Assembly (NCBI GenBank): GCA_016714895.1
Contig: JADKBV010000011.1
Location: 682,001-746,000 of the forward strand
DNA length: 64,000 nucleotides
Source: Saprospiraceae bacterium
Lineage (GTDB): Bacteria > Bacteroidota > Bacteroidia > Chitinophagales > Saprospiraceae
Direction: 5' to 3'
Shown: one piece after another, positions 26,867 to 36,692 of the stretch
How positions within the stretch are numbered: the stretch's first letter is position 1
Layout: the number at the start of each line of letters is the position of its first letter
The notes under the pieces: generated by a model
What the model was told of the DNA's origin: nothing
What the model saw: the letters and a program-made list of their open reading frames with translations, nothing else
Database searches by the model: none
Translations under genes and position numbers: made by a program

Positions 26867-29800
26867 TTATTTTAATTTCGGTTTGCCGCTTTTGATGATA
26901 ATGGTTTGTAACTTTTTGTCATCAATCATTTTATTCAGGGTTACAATTTCCGAATCTCTGACAGCGTACCATTTGTTGAGGTTGCGATCTATTTCGGCAA
27001 TCAACTCGTCACGAACTCCAATCATCGACGCGGTTGGTGGAAAATCATTGACGGTCATATCTATCAGGGCATTGATGTGCGCCAGTTTATTGGTGAGTCG
27101 GATCGGAAAATTGAGCGGATCCTGTCCGCTTCTGTTTTTGGTCTGATATAATTGATTTTCAATTTCCACCACCAAAGAGTCAATATTTTTAATAAAGGTT
27201 TTGACTTCAGGGTCATCGGTTTTTTCAGCATAAGCATTGAGCTGAGTTTTCAAATCCCGGATGTCGATGATGGTTTGATGGGCTTCATCTATTTTTTTAT
27301 TGATAGAATAAATAAAATCAAACTGATCGGATATATCCTTTTCCGTTCCTTCAGACAACGGATTTTTTAGTATTTGGAATGTTTGGGTACTAATGACATT
27401 TTTATTGAGGCACAACGATACTTTATATTCTCCGGTTTTTGCCACAGGACCGCGCAAAGAACTCCACCACAAAATCATACCATCAATTTTTTTTGCGGAA
27501 GGAAACCTCATGTCCCAAATGTGTATGTTGCCTCCTTTTTTTACGTTGATTTTGTCAACTTCCTTTGTTTCAACCGAAGAAAAAGATTTGATTGTATCGC
27601 CGGACGAAGTCATGTACGTAATGTAAACCGTATCTTTTTTTTCATCATAAGCTGGAAGGTAAAAATGAGTGACGACGCCACCGGGATGGTTGATACCAAC
27701 CTGTTTGTCTTTTTTATTTTGTGAACCGTCAATTCTCCATACATCTGCGGGTTTGCATAAAATAACCTGCGACGAATCCATCGTCATGGATTGGCGGATG
27801 ATGTGTAAGTCATCTATCATCCATAAACTCCGACCTTGTGTGGCGGCAATGAGGTAATTGTTTTTGACCGCCAGATCGGTAACCGGAACCAAAGGAAGGT
27901 TTTTCTGAAATGTTGACCATGACAAACCGTCGTCGTAAGAAATATACATGCCTTGTTCGGTACCGGCATACAACAGACCTTTGATTTCCACATCTTCGCG
28001 TACTACACGGGTAAAATGTTCTTCATGGATTCCCTTGGTGATTTTAGTCCATGTTTTTCCATAATCTGAGGTTTTAAATATGTAGGGAGCATAATCTCCG
28101 GATTTGTAGGAGGTACCTGCCACATAACAAACGGCAGGGTCGTATTTGCCTGGTTCTATGCTGTTGATCATCAGATATTTTGGCATAAGCGGTGAAGTGA
28201 CTTCCGTCCAGTTTTTACCTCCGTCACGAGTCAGGTGGATTCTGCCGTCGTCACTTCCTGTCCATATCAGACCTTCTGATACCGGTGATTCATCAGCAGC
28301 AAAGATGGTTGCATAATATTCCACGCTGGTATTGTCTTTGGTAATGGGTCCGCCGGAAGGTCCGAGTTTTTCTTTTTCATTTCGGGTCAGGTCCGGACTG
28401 AGGATTTTCCATGTTTGTCCTTCATCTTCGGTGACATGCAGATGGTTTGAGCAGGCATATAACCGGTTTGTTTTGTGTTTTGAAAAAAAGATCGGAAAGT
28501 TCCATTGAAACCGGTATTTCATCCCTTCGGCACCATGCCCTATTGGGTTATCCGGCCATACATTAATACCTCTGACGGATTTTGTTTTATGGTTGACCCT
28601 TGTGAGGAATCCACCGTAGCTGCCTCCGTACACGATTTCTGAATCTTTCGGATCGACGGCGATATGAGCAGATTCACCGCCGGCTGTTTCTTCCCAATCT
28701 TCTTCTGTGATGGCTGAGCCAAAAGAACGGTGCGAAATCCGCAAGGTAGAATTATCCTGTTGGGCAACATAAATTCTGAATGGAAAATGATTGTCCGTCG
28801 TTACTCTGTAAAACTGAGCCGTGGGTTGATTGTGGTAGGTGGTCCATGTTTCGCCGCCATCCAAAGTCACCTGAGCGCCACCGTCATCTCCCATGATCAT
28901 TACAGATGGTTGCTGCGGATCGATCCATAAATCGTGATGGTCACCGTGTGGGGCATAAAAATCCTTAAAGGTGACCCCGCCATCCACTGATTTGTGGTAT
29001 TCTACATTCAGTACATACACGGTATGGTCATCTTTGGTATCAGTGTACACTCTGCTGTAATACCAGGCTCTTTGCCTGAGTGAACGTTGGTCATTTTGTT
29101 TGGTCCAGCTTTTTCCACCATCATTTGATTTGAACAAACCACCGTTTTCATTTTCAATCAAAGCATATAAGATCTGATTGTTGCGGTGAGCCACGGCGAT
29201 GCCAGCGATGCCCCAGACACCTTTCGGCAGACCGGGAGCGTCAGAAATATTTTGCCAGGTTTCTCCGCTGTTTGTGCTTTTCCACAATGCTGAACCTTCA
29301 CCGCCGCTTGAGAGACTGTAAGGAGTACGACGTACATTCCACGTGGTGGCATATATGATGCGCGGATTGGTCGGGTCGATACAAAGGTCAACGGCTCCTG
29401 AGGAAGCATTGGCATACAATACTTTTTTCCATGTATTGCCTCCGTCCGTACTTTTGTAGACTCCACGATCCGGGCTGTCTTTAAAAAGGTCTCCCATGAC
29501 GGCAGTGTATACGATATCCGGATTGGTCGGATGAACCCTGATTCTGCCTATATGTCTTGATTTTTCCAAACCTTTTGACGTCCATGTCAGGCCGGCATCT
29601 TCACTTTTCCATACACCTGTACCGGAAGAAACATTGCCTCTGACTGTTTTTTCACCACCGCCGGCATAGATCACATTCGGATCTGAAGCACATACGGTGA
29701 TACTTCCTATCGAACCGCCAAAAAAACCATCTGAAATATTGTTCCACGACCTGCCGGCATTGTCGGTCTTCCATACACCGCCACCGGTAGCACCAAAATA

Positions 29801-29989
29801 AAATGTTTGGTTATTTCCGGGTACACCGGCCACAGCACACGATCTGCCTCCGCGAAAAGGACCGATACACCTCCATTCGACAGATTCTGTCAATGCCGTA
29901 GCCGGCACATTTCCGGCTTTTTTTTGAGCAGTGACGGATACTGTAGAAATGGAAACTAACAACAGCATTAAAAAGTGGTGGATATACAT
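26867..29989 (-). CDS. Large exported BNR/sortilin-type beta-propeller protein
   Basis: Signal peptide (HHFLMLLLVSISTVSVTAQ) from the Met at 29989; the ORF extends to 30043 without a better signal. About 20 BNR/Asp-box motifs (TDNAGRSWNNIS, SEDAGLTWTS, STDGGNTWKKV, SNDGGKSWTKQ, TRDGGKNWTEV, SYDDGLSWSTF) build a double propeller as in VPS10/sortilin-type proteins. The last ~250 residues are mixed beta then alpha-helical (KKIDEAHQTIIDIRDLKTQL). Often annotated as a glycosyl hydrolase, but no catalytic residues can be assigned. No T9SS domain. At ~1040 residues it matches a common Bacteroidota family of unknown substrate. Confidence 0.8.
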   Translation of the reverse strand: MYIHHFLMLLLVSISTVSVTAQKKAGNVPATALTESVEWRCIGPFRGGRSCAVAGVPGNNQTFYFGATGGGVWKTDNAGRSWNNISDGFFGGSIGSITVCASDPNVIYAGGGEKTVRGNVSSGTGVWKSEDAGLTWTSKGLEKSRHIGRIRVHPTNPDIVYTAVMGDLFKDSPDRGVYKSTDGGNTWKKVLYANASSGAVDLCIDPTNPRIIYATTWNVRRTPYSLSSGGEGSALWKSTNSGETWQNISDAPGLPKGVWGIAGIAVAHRNNQILYALIENENGGLFKSNDGGKSWTKQNDQRSLRQRAWYYSRVYTDTKDDHTVYVLNVEYHKSVDGGVTFKDFYAPHGDHHDLWIDPQQPSVMIMGDDGGAQVTLDGGETWTTYHNQPTAQFYRVTTDNHFPFRIYVAQQDNSTLRISHRSFGSAITEEDWEETAGGESAHIAVDPKDSEIVYGGSYGGFLTRVNHKTKSVRGINVWPDNPIGHGAEGMKYRFQWNFPIFFSKHKTNRLYACSNHLHVTEDEGQTWKILSPDLTRNEKEKLGPSGGPITKDNTSVEYYATIFAADESPVSEGLIWTGSDDGRIHLTRDGGKNWTEVTSPLMPKYLMINSIEPGKYDPAVCYVAGTSYKSGDYAPYIFKTSDYGKTWTKITKGIHEEHFTRVVREDVEIKGLLYAGTEQGMYISYDDGLSWSTFQKNLPLVPVTDLAVKNNYLIAATQGRSLWMIDDLHIIRQSMTMDSSQVILCKPADVWRIDGSQNKKDKQVGINHPGGVVTHFYLPAYDEKKDTVYITYMTSSGDTIKSFSSVETKEVDKINVKKGGNIHIWDMRFPSAKKIDGMILWWSSLRGPVAKTGEYKVSLCLNKNVISTQTFQILKNPLSEGTEKDISDQFDFIYSINKKIDEAHQTIIDIRDLKTQLNAYAEKTDDPEVKTFIKNIDSLVVEIENQLYQTKNRSGQDPLNFPIRLTNKLAHINALIDMTVNDFPPTASMIGVRDELIAEIDRNLNKWYAVRDSEIVTLNKMIDDKKLQTIIIKSGKPKLK

Positions 29990-30415
29990 CTGTTTTATTT
30001 TTACTATGTAGAAAATGGGAAAACCGAACCAAAAAATCGTCAAAAAGTTGAGGTAAAAATGATCCGATCAGTATTAAAAGACAAATATGATAGTTTCAGC
30101 ATGGTACACCAAATTTTATACAAATTTATTTGCTTTAAATCAGGAAATGACGAATTTGGTATGAAGTATTAGACTTTTAAGTTTATTACACTTTGTAACA
30201 TTCCATACACCATTTATTTGAGTTTGAAATCACTATACACCACTGCAGATGCCTGTTATGTCAGTTAGAATTCGCTTAGTAAAAGTGCCGATTCAGAATA
30301 TTCAGTAAAGATTAATTTTCATTAAAGGTGCAGACCCAAAATATTGCCCGATAATTAATTGGATAATTATTTTTACTTAAAACCAGACCCTTTTTGCCCT
30401 CAATAAATATTTATT
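29990..30415. other. Gene-free spacer
   Basis: About 430 bases upstream of the BNR gene and downstream of the VOC gene. AT-rich, with no ORF of interest and no clear hairpin; it must hold the BNR promoter on the minus strand, but no convincing TAnnTTTG was identified. Confidence 0.4.
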
Positions 30416-30895
30416 TCAATCCAAAACACTATTCACTTCCAACCAATAACCATCCGGATCTCTGAAAAATACTTGTTTTATGCCATCGGGTCTCTGGTTA
30501 ATTTTATTGACATTGCCTGGCCAGTCGGAATACTCAACCCTGTTAACCTCCAATTTGCTGATCAGATCATCAAAACGATTGGTTGATAGGGCAATATGGA
30601 CAGCTTTATTAATAATCACCGGTTCTTTAACTACTGAAATCAGGTGTAATTCATTGCCATCAGCCAGAGAAAACCACCTGATTCCCTCTATTCCCACCTT
30701 GTTGGTTATTTCTTTCAGCCCAAGAACATTTTTATAAAAATCTGCCGATTTGCCAAGATCTTTTACCGATAAGGCCATATGGTTAAACTTCAATTGCAGA
30801 TTTCCATCGGTTTGTCCGGATAAGGATACACTTAGCAAGAAACATAAAAGAGATGAAATTACAGGTTTTAAGCTGGAAATTAATGTAAACATCAA
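30416..30895 (-). CDS. Exported VOC-fold (glyoxalase/bleomycin-resistance-like) protein
   Basis: 159 residues with an N-terminal signal peptide (SSLLCFLLSVSLSGQT) and a single VOC module: FNHMALSVKDLGKSADFYKN at the first beta-alpha unit, VHIALSTNRFDDLISKLEVN at the second, and a C-terminal FFRDPDGYWLEVNS typical of the lyase/dioxygenase family. Likely metal ligands are His in NHMALSV, His in HIALST and Glu in YWLEVN. The presence of a signal peptide on a VOC protein is less common. Stands alone; substrate unknown. Confidence 0.8.
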   Translation of the reverse strand: MMFTLISSLKPVISSLLCFLLSVSLSGQTDGNLQLKFNHMALSVKDLGKSADFYKNVLGLKEITNKVGIEGIRWFSLADGNELHLISVVKEPVIINKAVHIALSTNRFDDLISKLEVNRVEYSDWPGNVNKINQRPDGIKQVFFRDPDGYWLEVNSVLD

Positions 30896-31029
30896 AGAGT
30901 TAATTTAATAGAAACAAAGTTAATTGTTTTCTGATTATTTTTGCGCATATTATTAAATTTAAACCCCAATAAAATTCTTTGTATCCTACGGTATTGTTTT
31001 AAACCATGGAAATCTTCTCTTACAAAAGC

Positions 31030-31450
31030 AGGGTGACTGACCGTTGCTCGCCATTTTGAGCCCCACGGAAAGGGCTCAAAATAGGGAAGGAACCGCGAAC
31101 CAGGGCTTGCGGGTGAAAAATTAAAATAGGTATTAGGTTTTGGTATTTAGGTGTGTTTAGGGTTAAAAGTTTATGGTTTAGGCTATGTTGTCGAATCTTC
31201 CGGAGTTGTGGGAGATAAAAAGGTTTTTTTAATGCTGCGCATTATTCCTGTTTGACCCCTCTAAATCTCCCCGGAGGGGAGACTTTGGGAGGCACAACAA
31301 ACGAAGAAAGTAGTCCGCAATTTACTTTTGTCGACCATCGAAATTCCCCTCCTTCGGAGGGGTTTGAGGAGGCCAAAAGTCAGCTGCAAAGATTCAGAAA
31401 TCGTTCACACTGTTCCCTTCTTTCGGTCGGGACCATTCAGTTTTCCCCGA
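31030..31450. repeat. Composite hairpin repeat, outlying copy
   Basis: Contains ATTTTGAGCCC ... GGGCTCAAAAT (31053-31082) and, further on, CTCCCCGGAGGGGAG (31267-31281) and CCCCTCCTTCGGAGGGG. The same elements occur five more times at 37.8-43.1 kb, usually in the opposite order. The gap 30896-31776 contains no supportable gene; the two small ORFs inside are repeat sequence. Confidence 0.6.
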
Positions 31451-31712
31451 TTTTTCCCAAAACCAAAAAGATTTGAATAATGGAAACCACATGTAAAATC
31501 ACAGGGTTAACAAAAATAAAACGAATCCCAAAGTGGTTAGGACGACAATTTGGAAAAAAACCCAAATTTTATTCGTGGCTATTGTTGTTCAATCCTTTCC
31601 GGATTGTTGGGATAAGGCCAGTTTACTCAAACCACTTCATTTCTATCCCGTTTTTTATAGATAACATATGGTGATTTTATGGGATTTATTATCAAATACC
31701 TTAAGGTTGGTT

Positions 31713-31720
31713 TATATTTG
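31713..31720 (+). promoter_or_regulatory. Candidate -7 element for the WG-repeat gene
   Basis: TATATTTG matches TAnnTTTG, 56 nt upstream of the ATG at 31777. No clear -33 TTG. Confidence 0.35.
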
Positions 31721-31776
31721 CAGGAGATATTCGCAGATTAAAATCTGTTTAACAATTTATTGAAAAAATATATTTT

Positions 31777-34700
31777 ATGTTTTCTTTTCCACTTTCATTT
31801 TTGAAAAACCTATGTTTGTTGGTGATTTTTGCTGTGTCAGCAACTGCACAGTCATCTGAGTGGCAAAAGGAATTTCAAAATAAAACGTCCAATCTGACTA
31901 TCATAGATAAAGAGATTGCGGTAATGGAATACAATTATCGTTTTGGGTTGATCAGTATTAAAAAAGATACCCTGATACCACCGGTATATGAAGGTATAAA
32001 TCTGGTTCCGACATTATCGCGGGCTATCGTAAGCCGGCATTTAAAAATGGGGGTTACGAACTACAAAGGTCAGTTTGTCATTCCGATGGAATACAAGTCG
32101 ATCAGTGAAAATGGAAGACATTTTATAGCTGAAATTGATTCTAAAATGTTTTTATACGATGTTGAAGGAAAGTTGATACAAACATGGGATGCCACGGATA
32201 TCGAATCTGTGGATGTCAAAAACAAACTTATCATCATCAAAGATAAATACCCGTTAATGGGAATACAAAATTTTGGTGGAAAATCAATTTTTCCGGTACA
32301 ATATGAATCCATCAAAAAAATCAATCATGAAAAATATTTACTACAAAAAGACAACAAATATATATTATGGCATATTTCCGAAAATAATGAAAAAATAATT
32401 AGTTGCGAAGATGAAGTTGTATACGCCAATCAAACAGGATTTGTCTCCAAAAAAAGAGACAGATCGGGAAGTGTACATGATGAAAACGGCATAAGGTATA
32501 CATTTGATCAAATCACCATGAATTATAACGACAAATATGTGATTGGTGAAAATGAATCTCAAAGTATCTTATTTGACGAAACATTGGATGTTATTGACAG
32601 TTGTTCTTTTTGCACCATTCAGGCACTCGACAGACCACAGGTTAAATATATACATAACGGGCACCTAAGTTCTGCGGTTTATTATATGATAAGCAAAAAA
32701 GACAAAACGAAAAAACTTTTAGGAAAAAACAATCTTCGAATTGAAGGCGACTATCATTATTTTCAAATCTATGGCAATTATATTCTCGGTGTAAAAACAT
32801 ATGCCATTGATTTTTTTGACAAAACAGGCCAGCTGTTGGAAACCATCAAAGGCAACCGGTTTTCAACCCATGAAGGCAATGTGATCATTGATGTAAACGA
32901 CTCTTTATCCGTAACTATTAACCGGGATTTTCAAAAAAAATTTGTTGAAGGAAGGGGCAGATTGCGTCAGGCTCAAAACTTTTTTTATGTCTATAATGAT
33001 CAGGACGATAATTATACAATGATTAATGAAAAGGGCAATGCTACTTTTCGTTGTGATCAAATCAATTCTTATCCCTTCATACAAAATAACGGTGATGCCA
33101 TCCTGACCTATGAAATACAAGGAAAAAAAGGATGGATCAATTCAGAAAAAATAACACAACCATCTTATTCTGATATCGTGTTTTTTCCTGATGGTACAGC
33201 TTTGGTTAAGAAAAAAGGGAAATTCGGGAGAATAAATACCAAAGAAGAAGTATTATTGGATTTTTTATACGAACAATATCATGTATTAAATCAATCCATA
33301 ATATTTGCTTTAAAAAAGGGCGATATCTGGCACATATTCCGAAATGCTGAATGGTTGGACTCAACAGAAACTTTGTCATTTGAATATGATTTTTTTAAAT
33401 ACAAAAAGGGTGATTTATGGAAAACCATAAGTAAAAATGGCCAAATTTTTCCGTTCAATCTGGAAAGTACTTATAAAGATTATATCACCTGTGAAAACAA
33501 ACAATGCAAAATGTATATTCGTCATAAAGATTATAAGGATTTTTTGACATTTGACACCATTTTCCAATCAGGTTATGAATATGTCGGTAAAATTAAAGAC
33601 AGCCTGTACTATTTTAATTATCATTCAAAGGTTGAAACAGTAGTCAAGGGAAATAAACCTGAAGGAAGGGTATCAGATTACAGGATATATGATGACGGAG
33701 ATTCATTGGTCATCATCAATAGAAGGGGATTTAATCCTTACAACAGGTCTTTTAAAAAAATTCAGCCTTTTTATTACGGTGATGTAATTTTTTATATTCA
33801 GGAGAACAGGAAATATACTTTTTTTGACAGAAAAACTTCAAAGTACACCATTGAGGCGGACACCCTTTATCAGATAAATGAAAATATTTTTGCCATAAGA
33901 GACAATGGCAAATATGATTGGTTGAATATCGAAACCAACAAAAAAATTAAACCGGTAGCCAAATCTATTTTTTCTCAGACTAAAAAAAATTATATAGCAA
34001 AAGACTCCTTATACTTCGATCTTTTATTGGACAAAAATTATAATATAGTGGCAGGTCCTTTTGACCAGATAAAATCATGGGGAGATGAAAAATATTTTGA
34101 AGTGAGCCAGAAAAATAAAAAAGCAATGTTGGATACAGAGGGCAATATTTTGATTCCGTTAGACACCTATGATTCGTCTTTCAAAGTATTAAGTGATCTT
34201 TTGATTTCAGCTTCAAAAAACGGTTTGGTCGGCGTATATCATACCGAAGAAAAAAAATGGTATCCAGCCGATAAATACCAGGATATAAAGTCCTGCAATA
34301 TCAGGCTTCCGCTCAAAGGAGAACTGTTTTTATTCAGGCAAAATGGTAAATATGGCGTCATGGATGAAAAATGTGATGTCCTCATCCCCGGTGATTATGT
34401 ATCCATAAGACCCCTGGGTAATTACCTTATTCTTGAGAAAGAAAACTACAAAAGTATTTTTTATTATGTACCGACATTACATCAGGTTGAACAAGAGTTT
34501 GTCAATTATAAATTTATCAGAGGATCAACAGACAATATTGTTGTCAAAACCCAAAATGAATATATAAAATACGAAAGAGATTCCATCACGGCTAGGGCAT
34601 CTTACGATTATGTTGAGCCGATATACGGAGAAAAAAGATTTTTTTTCAGAGGAGACAATGGTTTGTTGGGAACTTTGGATGAAAATTTTAAGGTGGTGAT

Positions 34701-34797
34701 TCAACCAAAATATGACTACCTCTATTCCCGGTATAACGGATTCTATCAGGCACATGTTGATTCATATCAAGGTTTTATTGATGCGGAAGAAAAGTGA
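31777..34797 (+). CDS. Giant WG-repeat protein, main reading frame
   Basis: Signal peptide (NLCLLVIFAVSATAQ) followed by tandem WG-type repeats across the whole length, each about 40-50 residues: GVTNYKGQFVIPMEYKSI, KKGWINSEKITQPSYSDI, GKYGVMDEKCDVLIPGDYVS, GLLGTLDENFKVVIQPKYD. The frame stops at 34797, but coding clearly continues after one missing A in the run 34790-34793 (DAEEK then VILPFVYDKIEVVG). The intact product would run to about 35593, roughly 1270 residues. WG-repeat proteins are probably binding scaffolds; the ligand is unknown. Many repeats here have lost the Trp-Gly and are recognisable mainly by the I.P..Y ends. Confidence 0.78.
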   Translation: MFSFPLSFLKNLCLLVIFAVSATAQSSEWQKEFQNKTSNLTIIDKEIAVMEYNYRFGLISIKKDTLIPPVYEGINLVPTLSRAIVSRHLKMGVTNYKGQFVIPMEYKSISENGRHFIAEIDSKMFLYDVEGKLIQTWDATDIESVDVKNKLIIIKDKYPLMGIQNFGGKSIFPVQYESIKKINHEKYLLQKDNKYILWHISENNEKIISCEDEVVYANQTGFVSKKRDRSGSVHDENGIRYTFDQITMNYNDKYVIGENESQSILFDETLDVIDSCSFCTIQALDRPQVKYIHNGHLSSAVYYMISKKDKTKKLLGKNNLRIEGDYHYFQIYGNYILGVKTYAIDFFDKTGQLLETIKGNRFSTHEGNVIIDVNDSLSVTINRDFQKKFVEGRGRLRQAQNFFYVYNDQDDNYTMINEKGNATFRCDQINSYPFIQNNGDAILTYEIQGKKGWINSEKITQPSYSDIVFFPDGTALVKKKGKFGRINTKEEVLLDFLYEQYHVLNQSIIFALKKGDIWHIFRNAEWLDSTETLSFEYDFFKYKKGDLWKTISKNGQIFPFNLESTYKDYITCENKQCKMYIRHKDYKDFLTFDTIFQSGYEYVGKIKDSLYYFNYHSKVETVVKGNKPEGRVSDYRIYDDGDSLVIINRRGFNPYNRSFKKIQPFYYGDVIFYIQENRKYTFFDRKTSKYTIEADTLYQINENIFAIRDNGKYDWLNIETNKKIKPVAKSIFSQTKKNYIAKDSLYFDLLLDKNYNIVAGPFDQIKSWGDEKYFEVSQKNKKAMLDTEGNILIPLDTYDSSFKVLSDLLISASKNGLVGVYHTEEKKWYPADKYQDIKSCNIRLPLKGELFLFRQNGKYGVMDEKCDVLIPGDYVSIRPLGNYLILEKENYKSIFYYVPTLHQVEQEFVNYKFIRGSTDNIVVKTQNEYIKYERDSITARASYDYVEPIYGEKRFFFRGDNGLLGTLDENFKVVIQPKYDYLYSRYNGFYQAHVDSYQGFIDAEEK

Positions 34798-35593
34798 TTC
34801 TTCCTTTTGTATACGACAAAATAGAAGTAGTAGGAAATCATTATAGCTGTAAAAAAGATAAAAAATATTATATTTTTAATAAAATTGAAAAAACACTTCA
34901 TCCGACAGCTTATGACAGCATTTTTGAACAAGGTGAATATCTGATATGTATATTCCAAAATAAATATATTGTGAAAAACAATTTCCTGGAGGATGTATAT
35001 GAACTGGAAGGAGATCAGATTTTGGTTTTAAATGACCAATATGTTGGTATAAAAAGGATAATTTCTGGCGCTTGTACAACAGAAACACCCAAAAGGAAAG
35101 CACAGAAAAATTCAGATTTTTTGGCAACTTTATAGCAGCCGACAAATTGACTGTCATCAGAGAAAATGAAAAACAATACAGGCTGTTTGATGTAAACAAT
35201 CAAAAATATGATGCTGATCTCCCGTTATATGGAATTTATATAGATGTAAAAGCAGATGGGTGGAAATTGCTCAAAGTTCAGGGCATAATTCCTATATCCG
35301 AGTACGCTTTTCAATTTATTAAAATACAGGATACAAAAACAGAGTTGATCGGATTGGCAAATGTTATCGGAGACGTGTTTGTTGAACCTCAGTACGAAGA
35401 AATAGTTTATTTGTATGGTTCTTCTGTTTTCGGCACTTGCGTAAAAACAAAAAACACGGTATTATCCTGAAAGACCTTACTTTTTTTGCCCAACCTTTAT
35501 GATTCTTTGGAATTTATATCAAACAGTAAATTCAGGGCAACCATCGGTGAAAAGACGATTATTCTGAATGAAAAAGGTGAAGAAGAAAAATAG
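34794..35593 (+). pseudogene. Frameshifted tail of the WG-repeat gene
   Basis: Continuation of the same protein in shifting frames: ILPFVYDKIEVVGNHYSC to 35050, then KKDNFWRLYNRNTQKEST after a missing A in A5 at 35051-35055, then KHGIILKDLT after a missing A at 35449-35454, then LPNLYDSLEFIS after an extra T in T7 at 35481-35487, ending at TAG 35591. Each correction is a single base in a homopolymer and each restores WG-type sequence (IGDVFVEPQYEEIVYL). Four such events within 800 bases suggest either recent decay or unpolished sequence. Confidence 0.7.
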
Positions 35594-35707
35594 ATTTTAA
35601 GGAAATTATTTTAATACTCCATTTTGCATAGGTTTGTGTAAACCTGTTTCAGGACTGGTCATATTTTTGAAAGTTTTTCACCCTCTTTTTTGTGTCGGGA
35701 CACCTGT

Positions 35708-36541
35708 TTATTCAGAAATTTCCAGTTTATAACCTACACCATGAACACTCGTGATTTTAATCCGATCGTCCAAACTCAATTTTTTTCTGATTTTAGAAAC
35801 CAGTACGTCCAGATTTTTTCCAACAACGATGAGTCCGCCGGAAGCCCAAATTTCTTTCATGAGAAAGTCTCTGCTTTGTACAATATCCTTGCTTTCCATT
35901 AATAATGTCAGCAAACGGAATTCTTTATCTGTGAGTATTTCACTTTTTTCAGGGTGAATTAGTTTTTTTTCTGTCAAAGCCAATTGATATCCCCCAAGGG
36001 ACCATATATCATTACTGGTTGGAAGTTCTGTTTTTGATTTTTTACTTTGAATAAACTTATAGATAGCCAAGGACCCAAGGATTATGGGCAAAAATATCCA
36101 AACCATCCACATCATATTTGACTTTTTCAGGATGGTAATTTCTACTTTATAACACCCCACCGGCAGGTTTCTTCCCCCGCAAGGGGTAACGGTGTCCCTG
36201 GACCGGCTGATTATAAATGACAAAAATACTTCCTGAGTCGTACACTCTTTTAGTTCTGCGACAAAATCCCAAAATCCGGCTTTTGACAATTCTGTTTCAA
36301 CAATTTTGTACAAAGAATCGGCAGTAACGTGGATTTGTTTTTCAAAAGAAATCTCAAACGTATGGTCTTGTAATATTTTTACCGGTAGTACCCTGGAGGT
36401 TGAATCTCCGGAAGAAAGCAACAGACGATGACCGATTTGCCTTAGTACTACCTGAAGTTCTTTGTCTTCTGATGTTGCTGCCTGAACTGGTCTGTGACAG
36501 AAAAGACATAAAAGAATCAGCAAGGGGATTTTTGTTATCAT
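35708..36541 (-). CDS. Membrane-anchored winged-helix regulator (periplasmic N-terminus, OmpR-type C-terminus)
   Basis: Signal-like helix (PLLILLCLFCHRPVQA), ~125 periplasmic residues with one Cys-Gly-Gly turn (TPCGGRNLPVGCYKVEI), a membrane helix (MMWMVWIFLPIILGSLAIY), then a cytoplasmic OmpR/PhoB-type winged helix: LTDKEFRLLTLLMESKDIVQ, LDVLVSKIRKKLSLDD, ITSVHGVGYKLEI. This is the reverse of ToxR, where the winged helix is N-terminal. It has no receiver domain, so signalling would pass directly through the membrane. It lies divergent to the BNR lipoprotein at 36693 (151 nt between starts), which it may regulate. Confidence 0.78.
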   Translation of the reverse strand: MITKIPLLILLCLFCHRPVQAATSEDKELQVVLRQIGHRLLLSSGDSTSRVLPVKILQDHTFEISFEKQIHVTADSLYKIVETELSKAGFWDFVAELKECTTQEVFLSFIISRSRDTVTPCGGRNLPVGCYKVEITILKKSNMMWMVWIFLPIILGSLAIYKFIQSKKSKTELPTSNDIWSLGGYQLALTEKKLIHPEKSEILTDKEFRLLTLLMESKDIVQSRDFLMKEIWASGGLIVVGKNLDVLVSKIRKKLSLDDRIKITSVHGVGYKLEISE

Positions 36542-36640
36542 GCCGCAAAACTAAGGGATTATACCATTGTAAATCGTTAACTTTACCATTATTTACCAAA
36601 AATTTACCAAAATAGTGCGCTGTCCGGCCTACAATCGCGT

Positions 36641-36648
36641 TAAATTTG
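36641..36648 (+). promoter_or_regulatory. Candidate -7 element in the divergent promoter region
   Basis: TAAATTTG matches TAnnTTTG and lies 44 nt before the ATG at 36693, inside the spacer shared with the divergent membrane regulator. Confidence 0.4.
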
Positions 36649-36692
36649 CTGTATAGTTTTTATTATTTATTAAATCATGTAACATTCATTTT